Both the position numbers and the translations under genes were made by a program. A stretch of DNA of 64,000 bases from Pseudomonas multiresinivorans. Its GTDB lineage: Bacteria > Pseudomonadota > Gammaproteobacteria > Pseudomonadales > Pseudomonadaceae. Of this stretch, positions 8,846 to 16,965 are shown in pieces. Numbering within the stretch: the stretch's first letter is position 1; the number at the start of each line of letters is the position of its first letter. The stretch is from the NCBI RefSeq assembly GCF_012971725.1, contig NZ_CP048833.1:6076001-6140000 (forward strand). Direction: 5' to 3'. The notes beneath the pieces are model-generated. The model ran no database searches, had not been told where the DNA came from, and was given only the letters and a program-made list of their open reading frames with translations.

Positions 8846-9199
8846 ATGGGAGAACGTCGCCAGCACAGCCGGCAACAGACCGGGCTGACCGTGGAAGTCT
8901 TCGACCGCCATACCGGGCGCAGCCTGGGTCGACTCGCGGACCTCTCTGCCGAAGGGTTCATGCTTTGTGGCGTGGACGTCCCGGAGGCCGATTCCGTCTG
9001 GGATTGCCAGCTCGTGCCGGCACCGCCGCTGGACGAGATCGGCGAAATCCATCTGGGCGCGGACTGCCTGTGGAGCCGAGCCGGCACCGACGGCCAATTG
9101 GGCTGGGCGGGTTTCCATATCATCGATATCGCCGAGGACCAGGCTGAACTGGTCGAGCAGTTGCTGCTAATGCTCGGTGGCGACCGCGAGCCTGGCTGA
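8846..9199 (+). CDS. PilZ-domain protein (c-di-GMP receptor)
   Basis: A 117-residue single-domain PilZ protein. The c-di-GMP binding signature is complete: RQHSR (RxxxR) at residues 5-9 and DLSAEG (DxSxxG) about 25 residues later, followed by the expected beta-barrel region. Proteins of this type bind c-di-GMP through these residues and pass the signal to a partner by protein contact. It starts 11 bp after the DUF1631 stop, with AGGAAG as ribosome site, which suggests the DUF1631 protein is its partner. It is a soluble cytoplasmic protein. Transcription probably ends at the hairpin at 9296-9320. The output is unknown. Confidence 0.88.
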   Translation: MGERRQHSRQQTGLTVEVFDRHTGRSLGRLADLSAEGFMLCGVDVPEADSVWDCQLVPAPPLDEIGEIHLGADCLWSRAGTDGQLGWAGFHIIDIAEDQAELVEQLLLMLGGDREPG

Positions 9200-9211
9200 C
9201 GCTCAGGACTC

Positions 9212-9290
9212 TTTATGTAGGAGCGAGCTTGCTCGCGAACCATCGGCCCCGCAGCGGGGGTGTTCGCGAGCAAGCTCGCTCCTACATAAA
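9212..9290. repeat. REP-type inverted repeat pair
   Basis: Two facing copies of GTAGGAGCGAGCTTGCTCGC are separated by about 20 bp (TTTATGTAGGAG...CTCCTACATAAA). This is the common Pseudomonas REP/REPIN form and can fold into a long cruciform. Confidence 0.9.
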
Positions 9291-9295
9291 GCCCA

Positions 9296-9320
9296 AAGCC
9301 GCCCCGAAGGGCGGCTTTTT
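9296..9320 (+). terminator. Rho-independent terminator after the PilZ gene
   Basis: AAGCCGCCC-CGAA-GGGCGGCTT is followed by a T run on the plus strand, just past the REP pair. Confidence 0.8.
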
Positions 9321-9333
9321 CGTGGGGCGGGGA

Positions 9334-11898
9334 TCAGGAGAAGACGATCTCGTCGTTCTCGACCTTGGCGTGAATCTTCGCGCCGGGGTTGAACTTGCCG
9401 GCCAGGATCAGTTGCGCCAGCGGGTTCTCGATCCAGCGCTGGATCGCACGCTTGAGCGGCCGCGCGCCATACACCGGGTCGAAGCCGACGGCGATCAGCT
9501 TGTCCATCGCCTCATCACTCAACTCCAGGCTCAGCTCACGCTCGGCCAGGCGCTTGCGCAGGCGACCCATCTGGATCTTGGCAATTCCGGCAATCTGCTC
9601 GCGAGCCAGTGGCTCGAAGACCACCACTTCGTCGATCCGGTTGATGAATTCCGGACGGAAGTGCGCATTCACCGCATCCATGACCGCAGCATGCTGGGCC
9701 TCACGGTCGCCGACCAGCTCCTGGATCTGCGCCGAACCGAGATTCGAGGTCATCACCACCACGGTGTTGCGGAAGTCGACGGTACGGCCATGGCTGTCGG
9801 TCAGGCGGCCATCTTCCAGAACCTGCAACAGCACGTTGAAGACGTCCGGGTGAGCCTTCTCGACTTCGTCCAGCAGCACCACTGAGTATGGCTTGCGGCG
9901 CACGGCCTCGGTCAGGTAGCCACCCTCTTCATAACCTACGTAGCCCGGCGGTGCACCGATCAGGCGAGCCACGGAGTGTTTCTCCATGAACTCGGACATG
10001 TCGATGCGCACCAGTGCTTCCTCGGTGTCGAAGAGGAATTCGGCCAATGCCTTGCACAGCTCGGTCTTGCCCACCCCGGTCGGGCCGAGGAAGAGGAACG
10101 AGCCGCTCGGGCGATTCGGATCTGCCAGGCCCGCACGGGAACGGCGCACGGCGTTGGAGACGGCCACCACGGCTTCGTGCTGGCCGATGACGCGCTTGTG
10201 CAGCTCGTCTTCCATGCGCAGCAGTTTCTCGCGCTCGCCTTCGAGCATCTTGGAGACCGGAATGCCGGTCCACTTGGCGACAACCTCGGCAATTTCCTCG
10301 TCGGTCACCTTGTTGCGCAGCAGTTGCTTCTCGGTCTGGCCGTGCTGGTCGACCATCTGCAGGCTGCGCTCCAGGTCCGGAATGGTCTGGTACTGGATGC
10401 GCGCCATGGTTTCCAGGTCGCCCTTGCGCCGCGCGGTCTCCATTTCCTGCTTGGCCTGCTCGATCTTCTGCTGGATCTGCGCGGAACCCTGAACCTCGGC
10501 TTTCTCCGATTTCCAGATTTCCTCGAGATCGGCGTACTCGCGCTCGAGCTTGGCGATGTCTTCTTCGAGCTTGGCGAGGCGCTTCTTGGTGGCCTCGTCA
10601 TCCTCTTTCTTCAGTGCCTCGCGCTCGATCTTCAGCTGGATCAGGCGACGGTCCAGGCGATCGAGTTCCTCCGGCTTGGAGTCGATCTCCATGCGGATGC
10701 GGCTGGCAGCCTCGTCGATCAGGTCGATGGCCTTGTCCGGCAGCTGGCGGTCGGTGATGTAGCGGTGGCTGAGCTTGGCCGCGGCGATGATCGCGCCGTC
10801 GGTGATGGTGACGCCGTGGTGCACCTCGTAGCGCTCTTTCAGGCCACGGAGGATGGCGATGGTGTCTTCCTCGCTCGGCTCATCCACCAGGACTTTCTGG
10901 AAGCGACGCTCCAGGGCGGCATCCTTCTCGATGTACTGGCGGTATTCGTCCAGGGTGGTGGCGCCGACGCAATGCAGCTCGCCACGGGCCAGGGCCGGCT
11001 TGAGCATGTTGCCGGCGTCCATGGCGCCTTCGGCTTTGCCGGCGCCGACCATGGTGTGCAGTTCGTCGATGAACAGGATGATCCGGCCTTCCTGCTTGGA
11101 CAGCTCGTTGAGCACGGCTTTCAGGCGCTCCTCGAACTCACCGCGGAACTTGGCGCCGGCGATCAGAGCGCCCATGTCCAGCGCCAGCAGGCGCTTGTCC
11201 TTCAGGCCGTCGGGCACTTCGCCGTTGACGATGCGCTGGGCCAGGCCTTCGACGATGGCGGTCTTGCCGACGCCGGGCTCGCCGATCAGTACGGGGTTGT
11301 TCTTGGTCCGGCGCTGCAGGACCTGGATGGTGCGGCGGATCTCGTCGTCACGACCGATCACCGGGTCGAGCTTGCCGTCCTCGGCGCGTTTGGTCATGTC
11401 GACGGTGTACTTGTCCAGCGCCTGACGCGACTCTTCAACGTTGGGGTCGTTCACCGCCTCGCCACCGCGCAGGTTGGTCACGGCGTTTTCCAGGGCCTTC
11501 TTGGAGACGCCCTGGCTGGTCAGCAGCTTGCCGAGCCTGGTGCTGTCGTCCATGGCGGCGAGCAGCACGAGTTCGCTGGAGATGAACTGGTCGCCCTTCT
11601 GCTGGGCCAGGCGGTCGGCCTGGTTGAGCAGGCGCGCCAGGTCCTGCGACAGGTTCACGTCGCCGGTGGGGTTCTGGATCTTCGGCAGCGTATCCATCTC
11701 CTTATTAAGAGAGGAGCGCAGCGCGGGAATGTCGAAGCCGACCTGCATCAGCAGGGGCTTGATGGAGCCGCCCTGCTGATCGATCAGCGCGGACAGCAGG
11801 TGCACCGGCTCGATGGCCGGGTGGTCATGTCCAACGGCCAGGGACTGGGCATCGGAGAGTGCAAGCTGGAGCTTGCTGGTCAAACGGTCGATTCGCAT
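9334..11898 (-). CDS. clpB: ClpB disaggregase (Hsp100 AAA+ chaperone)
   Basis: 854 residues, normal for ClpB. It rescues aggregated proteins together with DnaK. Order of parts: N-terminal Clp_N double repeat (residues 1-145); first AAA+ module with GEPGVGKTA near residue 200; long coiled-coil M domain (about 400-530, rich in KLEEDIAKLEREYADL-type heptads); second AAA+ module with GPTGVGKTE near residue 600; C-terminal D2-small domain. The start ATG has AAGGAAGGA upstream. A sigma-32-like promoter lies about 80 bp upstream, consistent with heat induction. It is monocistronic. An internal start producing the short form is common in the family, but I did not identify one here. Confidence 0.98.
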   Translation of the reverse strand: MRIDRLTSKLQLALSDAQSLAVGHDHPAIEPVHLLSALIDQQGGSIKPLLMQVGFDIPALRSSLNKEMDTLPKIQNPTGDVNLSQDLARLLNQADRLAQQKGDQFISSELVLLAAMDDSTRLGKLLTSQGVSKKALENAVTNLRGGEAVNDPNVEESRQALDKYTVDMTKRAEDGKLDPVIGRDDEIRRTIQVLQRRTKNNPVLIGEPGVGKTAIVEGLAQRIVNGEVPDGLKDKRLLALDMGALIAGAKFRGEFEERLKAVLNELSKQEGRIILFIDELHTMVGAGKAEGAMDAGNMLKPALARGELHCVGATTLDEYRQYIEKDAALERRFQKVLVDEPSEEDTIAILRGLKERYEVHHGVTITDGAIIAAAKLSHRYITDRQLPDKAIDLIDEAASRIRMEIDSKPEELDRLDRRLIQLKIEREALKKEDDEATKKRLAKLEEDIAKLEREYADLEEIWKSEKAEVQGSAQIQQKIEQAKQEMETARRKGDLETMARIQYQTIPDLERSLQMVDQHGQTEKQLLRNKVTDEEIAEVVAKWTGIPVSKMLEGEREKLLRMEDELHKRVIGQHEAVVAVSNAVRRSRAGLADPNRPSGSFLFLGPTGVGKTELCKALAEFLFDTEEALVRIDMSEFMEKHSVARLIGAPPGYVGYEEGGYLTEAVRRKPYSVVLLDEVEKAHPDVFNVLLQVLEDGRLTDSHGRTVDFRNTVVVMTSNLGSAQIQELVGDREAQHAAVMDAVNAHFRPEFINRIDEVVVFEPLAREQIAGIAKIQMGRLRKRLAERELSLELSDEAMDKLIAVGFDPVYGARPLKRAIQRWIENPLAQLILAGKFNPGAKIHAKVENDEIVFS

Positions 11899-11976
11899 GA
11901 GGGTCGTCCTTCCTTTCTAGAGCGGGCCGGAGCGATGGATGCCCCTGATCACGACTAACCCGCCGGGATGCCAGAT

Positions 11977-12004
11977 AGATAAGGTCGATTTTGGTCGGTT
12001 CAAG
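11977..12004 (-). promoter_or_regulatory. Sigma-32 (RpoH) heat-shock promoter of clpB
   Basis: On the minus strand CTTGAA is followed after 14 bp by CCTTATCT. The consensus is CTTGAAA and CCCCATNT; six of eight -10 positions match. It lies about 80 bp before the clpB start. Confidence 0.75.
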
Positions 12005-12047
12005 CCATTTGGCCATGACACCCGTCAGATGATGCTCTCGAAATGAT

Positions 12048-12120
12048 CGTAGGAGCGGACTCCGTCCGCGATAGGTCTGCATCACGCCTGGGACCATCGC
12101 GGACAGAGTCCGCTCCTACG
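12048..12120. repeat. REP-type inverted repeat (GTAGGAGCGGACTCCGTCCG family)
   Basis: CGTAGGAGCGGACTCCGTCC faces GGACAGAGTCCGCTCCTACG across about 30 bp. It lies between the clpB promoter region and the pgeF stop. The family differs from the repeat at 9212-9290. Confidence 0.88.
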
Positions 12121-12129
12121 AATTTGGCG

Positions 12130-12855
12130 TCAGGCCAGCCAGATCAGGCTGGCCAGGCGGCCGGTGCGGGAGCTGCGGCGGTAGGAATAGAAGCGCTCGG
12201 TGTCGGTGAAGGTGCAGAAATCGCCGCCGTAGACGGCGGTCACGCCTTTCGCCGCGAGGCGTATGCGCGCCAGCTCATAGATGTCCGCCATGAACTTGCC
12301 GGCATTGGCGCTGGGCAGGAAGGCGCGCTCGGCCTCGGCATGCTCGGCCAGGAAGGCTTCGCGAACCTCCGGACCGACTTCGAAGGCTTGCGGACCGATC
12401 GACGGTCCCAGCCAGACCAGCAATTGCGAAGGCTCGATACCCATGGCATCCACGGTCGCCTCCAGCACGCCACCGGCCAGCCCGCGCCAACCGGCATGGG
12501 CCGCGGCGACGCGAGTGCCTGCTCGGTCGCAGAACAAGGCAGGCAAACAGTCGGCGGTCATGATGGTGCAGGCGATGCCAGGGGTATCGCTCCAGCTGGC
12601 ATCCGCGGTGGCGACGGCGGACGGATCAGCCTCGACCACCTCGATGCCATGCACCTGGCTCAGCCAGGCTGGCTGGCAGCCCAGCTCGGCAGTCAGGCGG
12701 CGGCGATTCTCGGCCACGGCCGCCGGCTCGTCACCGACATGGTCACCGAGGTTGAAGCTGTCGAAAGGCTCGGCGCTGACGCCGCCGGCACGGGTGGTCA
12801 CGCAGGCGCGGACGTTCGCCGGAGCCGGCCAATCGGGCGTCAGCCAGGGGTTCAT
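12130..12855 (-). CDS. pgeF: Polyphenol oxidase/YfiH family purine nucleoside phosphorylase-like protein
   Basis: 241 residues of the YfiH/PgeF family (Cu-oxidase_4). Family members act on purine nucleosides (adenosine phosphorolysis/deamination), and E. coli YfiH edits misplaced amino acids in peptidoglycan precursors. Visible metal/active-site motifs are LSQVHGIEV, TADCLPALF and AAHAGWRG. The last carries the conserved His and the middle one the conserved Cys. The start is the ATG of MNPWLTPDW at 12855, which overlaps the rluD stop by 4 bp (ATGA), so translation is coupled to rluD. An upstream in-frame extension would overlap rluD and has no support. Confidence 0.92.
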   Translation of the reverse strand: MNPWLTPDWPAPANVRACVTTRAGGVSAEPFDSFNLGDHVGDEPAAVAENRRRLTAELGCQPAWLSQVHGIEVVEADPSAVATADASWSDTPGIACTIMTADCLPALFCDRAGTRVAAAHAGWRGLAGGVLEATVDAMGIEPSQLLVWLGPSIGPQAFEVGPEVREAFLAEHAEAERAFLPSANAGKFMADIYELARIRLAAKGVTAVYGGDFCTFTDTERFYSYRRSSRTGRLASLIWLA

Positions 12856-13811
12856 ACGAAGGACTCGTTGTCCTGACGCAGCAGGCTCAGCAGCCAGGTG
12901 AAGTCGTCCGGCAGCGGCGACTCCCACTTCATGCGCACGTTGGTGGCCGGGTGGTCCAGCTCCAGGAAGCGCGCGTGCAGGGCCTGGCGCGGGAAATCGC
13001 GCAGGGATTCGATGAGAGTCGGGCTGGCACCCGGCGGAATACGGAAACGCCCGCCGTAGGTAGGGTCGCCCACCAGCGGATGGCCGATATGCGTCATATG
13101 GACGCGGATCTGGTGGGTGCGGCCGGTTTCCAGCTTCACCCGGGTGTGGGTGTGCGCGCGGAAGCGCTCCAGCACGCGGTAATGGCTGATGGCGACCTTG
13201 CCAGTCTCGATCACCGCCATCTTCTGCCGTTGTACGCCATGACGACCGATGGGCGCGTCGACGGTGCCCCCGGCGACGATGACGCCGGTAACGATGGCTT
13301 CGTAGATGCGACTGACCGAGCGCGCCTGCAGCTGCGCGACCAGGTTGGTATGGGCTTCCAGGGTCTTGGCCACCACCATCAGGCCGGTGGTGTCCTTGTC
13401 CAGGCGGTGCACGATGCCGGCGCGCGGCACGTTGGCCAGGTGCGGCACGTGGTGCAGCAGCGCGTTGAGCAGGGTGCCGTCCTGGTGGCCGGCCGCGGGG
13501 TGAACCACCAGGCCGGTCGGTTTGTCGATGACCAGGATGTGGTCGTCTTCATAGACGATGTCCAGCTCGATGTCCTGGGCGACCCATTCGCCCTGGGCCT
13601 CCAGCTCGACGTCCAGCTCCAGACGCGAGCCGGCATGGACGATGTCGCGCGGACGCAGCACGGCGCCGTCGACCTTGAGACGGCCGTCCTTGATCCAGCC
13701 AGCCAGGCGGGAGCGGGAGTGGTCGGAGAAGAGCTGGGCGGCGACCTGGTCGAGACGCTGACCACCGAGGTCGAACGGCACTTCTGCCGCGAGTTGGATC
13801 ATATTGGACAT
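12852..13811 (-). CDS. rluD: 23S rRNA pseudouridine synthase RluD
   Basis: 319 residues. RluD makes pseudouridines 1911, 1915 and 1917 in helix 69 of 23S rRNA. An S4 RNA-binding domain (residues about 15-75, with RSRLAGWIKDGRLKVDG) precedes the catalytic domain, whose RLDKDTTGLMVVAKT motif holds the catalytic Asp. The start chosen is ATG TCC AAT ATG at 13811. A longer frame upstream has no ribosome site and would run into the bamD promoter region. It is divergent from bamD and coupled to pgeF. Confidence 0.96.
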   Translation of the reverse strand: MSNMIQLAAEVPFDLGGQRLDQVAAQLFSDHSRSRLAGWIKDGRLKVDGAVLRPRDIVHAGSRLELDVELEAQGEWVAQDIELDIVYEDDHILVIDKPTGLVVHPAAGHQDGTLLNALLHHVPHLANVPRAGIVHRLDKDTTGLMVVAKTLEAHTNLVAQLQARSVSRIYEAIVTGVIVAGGTVDAPIGRHGVQRQKMAVIETGKVAISHYRVLERFRAHTHTRVKLETGRTHQIRVHMTHIGHPLVGDPTYGGRFRIPPGASPTLIESLRDFPRQALHARFLELDHPATNVRMKWESPLPDDFTWLLSLLRQDNESFV

Positions 13812-13958
13812 GACTGGACACGAAGGGCGCGCGGCCTTTTGGTTCGGCTGCACGCTGTGGTTAAATACGGGGCCTTTGTCCCAGGGGTATCCCTGGGGCG
13901 CCAATCATAACAGACGGTTGCGGCCGCGACAGCCGACCGTCCAGGGACGCAAGCCGCC

Positions 13959-14984
13959 ATGCAAGTGAAACACCTGCTGCTGATCGCCATCCTCGCCTTC
14001 GTCACCGCTTGCTCCTCCAAGGGTGAGAAGGTGGATGAGAACCTGAGCGAAAGCCAGCTGTACCAGCAGGCACAGGATGACCTCAATAACAAGAGCTACA
14101 CCAACGCCGTCGCCAAGCTGAAGGCGCTGGAGTCCCGCTATCCGTTCGGCCGCTATGCCGAGCAAGCCCAGTTGGAACTGATCTACGCCAACTACAAGAA
14201 CATGGAGCCCGAAGCTGCCCGTGCCGCAGCCGAGCGCTTCATCCGCCTGCACCCGCAGCACCCGAACGTCGACTACGCCTACTACCTCAAGGGCCTGGCC
14301 TCGTTCGACCAGGACCGTGGCCTGCTGGCGCGCTTCCTGCCGCTGGACATGACCAAGCGTGACCCGGGCGCCGCCCGCGACTCCTTCAACGAGTTCGCCC
14401 AGCTGGTCAGCCGCTACCCCAACAGCCGCTACGCCCCGGACGCCAAGGCGCGCATGATCTACCTGCGCAACCTGCTGGCCGCCTACGAAGTGCACGTCGG
14501 CCACTACTATCTCAAGCGCCAGGCCTACGTCGCCGCCGCCAACCGTGGCCGCTACGTGGTCGAGAACTTCCAGGAAACCCCGGCCGTCGGCGATGGCCTG
14601 GCGATCATGGTCGAGGCCTACCAGCGCCTTGGCCTGAACGACCTGGCGGACTCCAGCCTGGAAACCCTGAAGGCCAACTACCCGGACAACCCCAGCCTCA
14701 AGGATGGTCAGTTCGTTCCGCGTGAGGACGAAGCCGACAACCGTTCCTGGCTGGCCAAGGCCACCCTGGGCCTGATCGAAACCAACGATGCCCCGCCGCA
14801 CATGGAAACCCAGGCATCCAAGGACGTGATCAAGCAGTACGAAGACGCCGAACAGCAGATCCCCGCCGAGCTCAAGCCCGAGAATCAGAGCGACGTGGAA
14901 GAGGAACAGCACGAGTCCGAAGGCAACGCCGGCAGCAGCGACCGCTCCTGGTTCAGCTACATGACCTTCGGTATCTTCGACTGA
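13959..14984 (+). CDS. bamD: Outer-membrane assembly lipoprotein BamD
   Basis: 341 residues, formerly ComL/YfiO. It is an essential lipoprotein of the BAM complex that folds beta-barrel proteins into the outer membrane. A lipoprotein signal ends with FVTAC, so Cys18 is lipidated. Five TPR-like repeats follow (LYQQAQDDLNNKSYTNAVAKL, ALESRYPFGRYAEQAQLELI and so on). The C-terminal ~60 residues are acidic and longer than in E. coli BamD. It is expressed alone, divergent from rluD, and ends at a strong terminator at 15002-15030. Confidence 0.97.
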   Translation: MQVKHLLLIAILAFVTACSSKGEKVDENLSESQLYQQAQDDLNNKSYTNAVAKLKALESRYPFGRYAEQAQLELIYANYKNMEPEAARAAAERFIRLHPQHPNVDYAYYLKGLASFDQDRGLLARFLPLDMTKRDPGAARDSFNEFAQLVSRYPNSRYAPDAKARMIYLRNLLAAYEVHVGHYYLKRQAYVAAANRGRYVVENFQETPAVGDGLAIMVEAYQRLGLNDLADSSLETLKANYPDNPSLKDGQFVPREDEADNRSWLAKATLGLIETNDAPPHMETQASKDVIKQYEDAEQQIPAELKPENQSDVEEEQHESEGNAGSSDRSWFSYMTFGIFD

Positions 14985-15001
14985 TACCGTCGGGTGCGAC
15001 G

Positions 15002-15030
15002 AAAAAGGGAGGCTTCGGCCTCCCTTTTTT
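15002..15030 (+). terminator. Terminator after bamD
   Basis: AAAAAGGGAGGC-TTCG-GCCTCCCTTTTTT: a GC stem with a TTCG loop and a T run. Confidence 0.9.
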
Positions 15031-15134
15031 CATACTGGAAAACCATGGGGTTCTTTATGGGTGCGCGTGCAGGCTCACTGTGCGGCACCGCGCGGCTTGG
15101 ATAAACTGCCGCAATTTACGCACAAGGGATTGCC

Positions 15135-15371
15135 ATGACCCGTCTGCTGTTCTGGATCGCCCTCTTCGCCTTCGGCTGGTGGCTGTGGCGCAAAGCCACC
15201 CAGCCGGCGCGCCCCGTCGAGAAGCCCAAGGGCGACGACCAGGCCGCGCCAATGGTCCGCTGCGCGCAGTGCGGCGTGCATGTGCCACAGAGCCATGCCC
15301 TGCAGGACGAGAGCAAGTGGTACTGCAGCCGCGCGCACCTCGAACAGGACCGCTCCGACCGTGGTCGCTGA
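15135..15371 (+). CDS. Small membrane protein with paired Cys motifs (PP0621-like)
   Basis: 78 residues. One N-terminal membrane helix (LLFWIALFAFGWWLW) is followed by a soluble part with CAQCGVHV (CxxC) and WYCSRAH further on, suggesting a small zinc- or redox-binding site. It resembles the short family named after P. putida PP0621 (from memory), whose function is unknown. It overlaps the proposed GTG start of pilS by 11 bp. It is therefore probably the first gene of the pilSR operon, with translational coupling. Confidence 0.75.
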   Translation: MTRLLFWIALFAFGWWLWRKATQPARPVEKPKGDDQAAPMVRCAQCGVHVPQSHALQDESKWYCSRAHLEQDRSDRGR

Positions 15372-16950
15372 AGGGATATCCCTCACGGGCCAGGGCCTGC
15401 GGGTCCTGCGCCTGTACCACCTGTATCGCCTGACCATCGGCCTGGTACTGGTACTGCTGATCTCCAGCAGCCTGGATGACGAACTGCTCAAGCTGGCCCA
15501 CCCCGAGCTTTTCCATGTCGGCTGCTGGGTCTACCTGATCCTCAACATCCTGATCGCCGTGCTGATGCCGACACCGCGCCAGTTGCTGCCGCTGTTCATC
15601 CTGGCAGCGCTGGACATACTCTTGCTCAGCGCGCTGTTCTATACCGCCGGCGGCATTCCCAGCGGCATCGGCAACCTGATGGTGGTCGCCGTGGCGATCG
15701 CCAACATCCTGCTGCGCGGACGCATCGGCCTACTGATCGCCGCCATCGCCGCCATCAACCTGATCTACCTGACTTTCTACCTGAGCCTCAGCCAGGCCAC
15801 CGCCCTCAACCACTACGTGCAGGCCGGCGGCCTGGGCGCCCTGAGCTTCGCCTCGGCCCTGCTGATCCAGGCCCTGGCCCGGCGCCAGCAGGTCGTCGAG
15901 AACATCGCCGAGCAACGCGCCACCACAGTAGCCAACCTCGAAGAGCTCAACGCGCTGATCCTGCAGCGCATGCGTACCGGCATCCTGGTGCTGGGCGATC
16001 GTCACCGCGTGCTGCTGGCCAACCAGAGCGCCACTACGCTGCTGGGCGGCCACGACCTGCCCGGCCACTCGCTGGCCGAGTACAGCCCGCAGTTGGTCTC
16101 CAGCCTGCAGCAATGGCAGCAGAACCCCGCCCTGCGCCCGCCAAGCCTGCAGCCCACGGAGTCCGGGCTGACCGTACAGCCCAGCTTCATCCCCCTGCGC
16201 CGGGGTAATGAACAGCACATCCTGATGTTCCTCGAGGACATCTCGCAGATCGCCCAGCAGGCACAGCAGCTCAAGCTCGCGGCGCTTGGCCGGCTGACCG
16301 CCGGCATCGCCCATGAAATCCGCAACCCGCTGGGCGCGATCAGCCACGCGGCGCAGCTGCTGCTGGAGTCGGAAGAACTGGACAAGCCCGACCGGCGCCT
16401 GACGCAGATCATCCAGGACCAGTCGCGGCGCATGAACCTGGTCATCGAGAACGTTCTGCAGCTGTCACGCCGACGCCAGTCCGAACCGCAGTTGCTCGAC
16501 CTGAAATACTGGCTGCACCGCTACGCCGGCGAGATGCGCGAAGGCCTGCGCGAGGGACAGCAGATTCACGTGGAGACCGGCCAGGGCACCGTGCAGACAC
16601 GCATGGACCCGCACCAGTTGACGCAGGTACTGACCAACCTCGTGCAGAATGGGTTACGGTACAGCACCCAGAAGAACGGCACCGGCCAGGTCTGGCTGCG
16701 CCTGTACCGCGACAGCGAGACCGACCTGCCCGTGCTGGAAGTGCTCGACGACGGTCCCGGCATCAGCGCCGAACAGCGGGGGAAACTGTTCGAGCCGTTC
16801 TTCACCACCGAAAGCAAGGGCACAGGCCTTGGCCTGTATATCTCCCGCGAGCTGTGCGAAAGCAACCAGGCTCGACTGGACTACAAGACGCGTGACGAAG
16901 GCGGCAGCTGCTTCCGCATCACCTTCGCCCACCCGCGCAAACAAAGCTAA
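15361..16950 (+). CDS. pilS: Sensor histidine kinase PilS
   Basis: 529 residues with the GTG start at 15361, close to the 530 of P. aeruginosa PilS. The longer frame to 15280 runs through the upstream gene. Six membrane helices fill residues about 20-180 (for example LTIGLVLVLLISS and GIGNLMVVAVAIANILLRG). A PAS domain follows (about 200-300), then the dimerisation/phosphoacceptor box GIAHEIRNPLGAI with His318, and the HATPase domain with NLVQNGLRY, DDGPGI and GTGLGLY. With PilR it controls pilA transcription; PilA itself acts as the membrane signal. The kinase lies at the cell pole in P. aeruginosa. Confidence 0.97.
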   Translation: MVAEGISLTGQGLRVLRLYHLYRLTIGLVLVLLISSSLDDELLKLAHPELFHVGCWVYLILNILIAVLMPTPRQLLPLFILAALDILLLSALFYTAGGIPSGIGNLMVVAVAIANILLRGRIGLLIAAIAAINLIYLTFYLSLSQATALNHYVQAGGLGALSFASALLIQALARRQQVVENIAEQRATTVANLEELNALILQRMRTGILVLGDRHRVLLANQSATTLLGGHDLPGHSLAEYSPQLVSSLQQWQQNPALRPPSLQPTESGLTVQPSFIPLRRGNEQHILMFLEDISQIAQQAQQLKLAALGRLTAGIAHEIRNPLGAISHAAQLLLESEELDKPDRRLTQIIQDQSRRMNLVIENVLQLSRRRQSEPQLLDLKYWLHRYAGEMREGLREGQQIHVETGQGTVQTRMDPHQLTQVLTNLVQNGLRYSTQKNGTGQVWLRLYRDSETDLPVLEVLDDGPGISAEQRGKLFEPFFTTESKGTGLGLYISRELCESNQARLDYKTRDEGGSCFRITFAHPRKQS

Positions 16951-16965
16951 GAAGACGCAAAGAAC

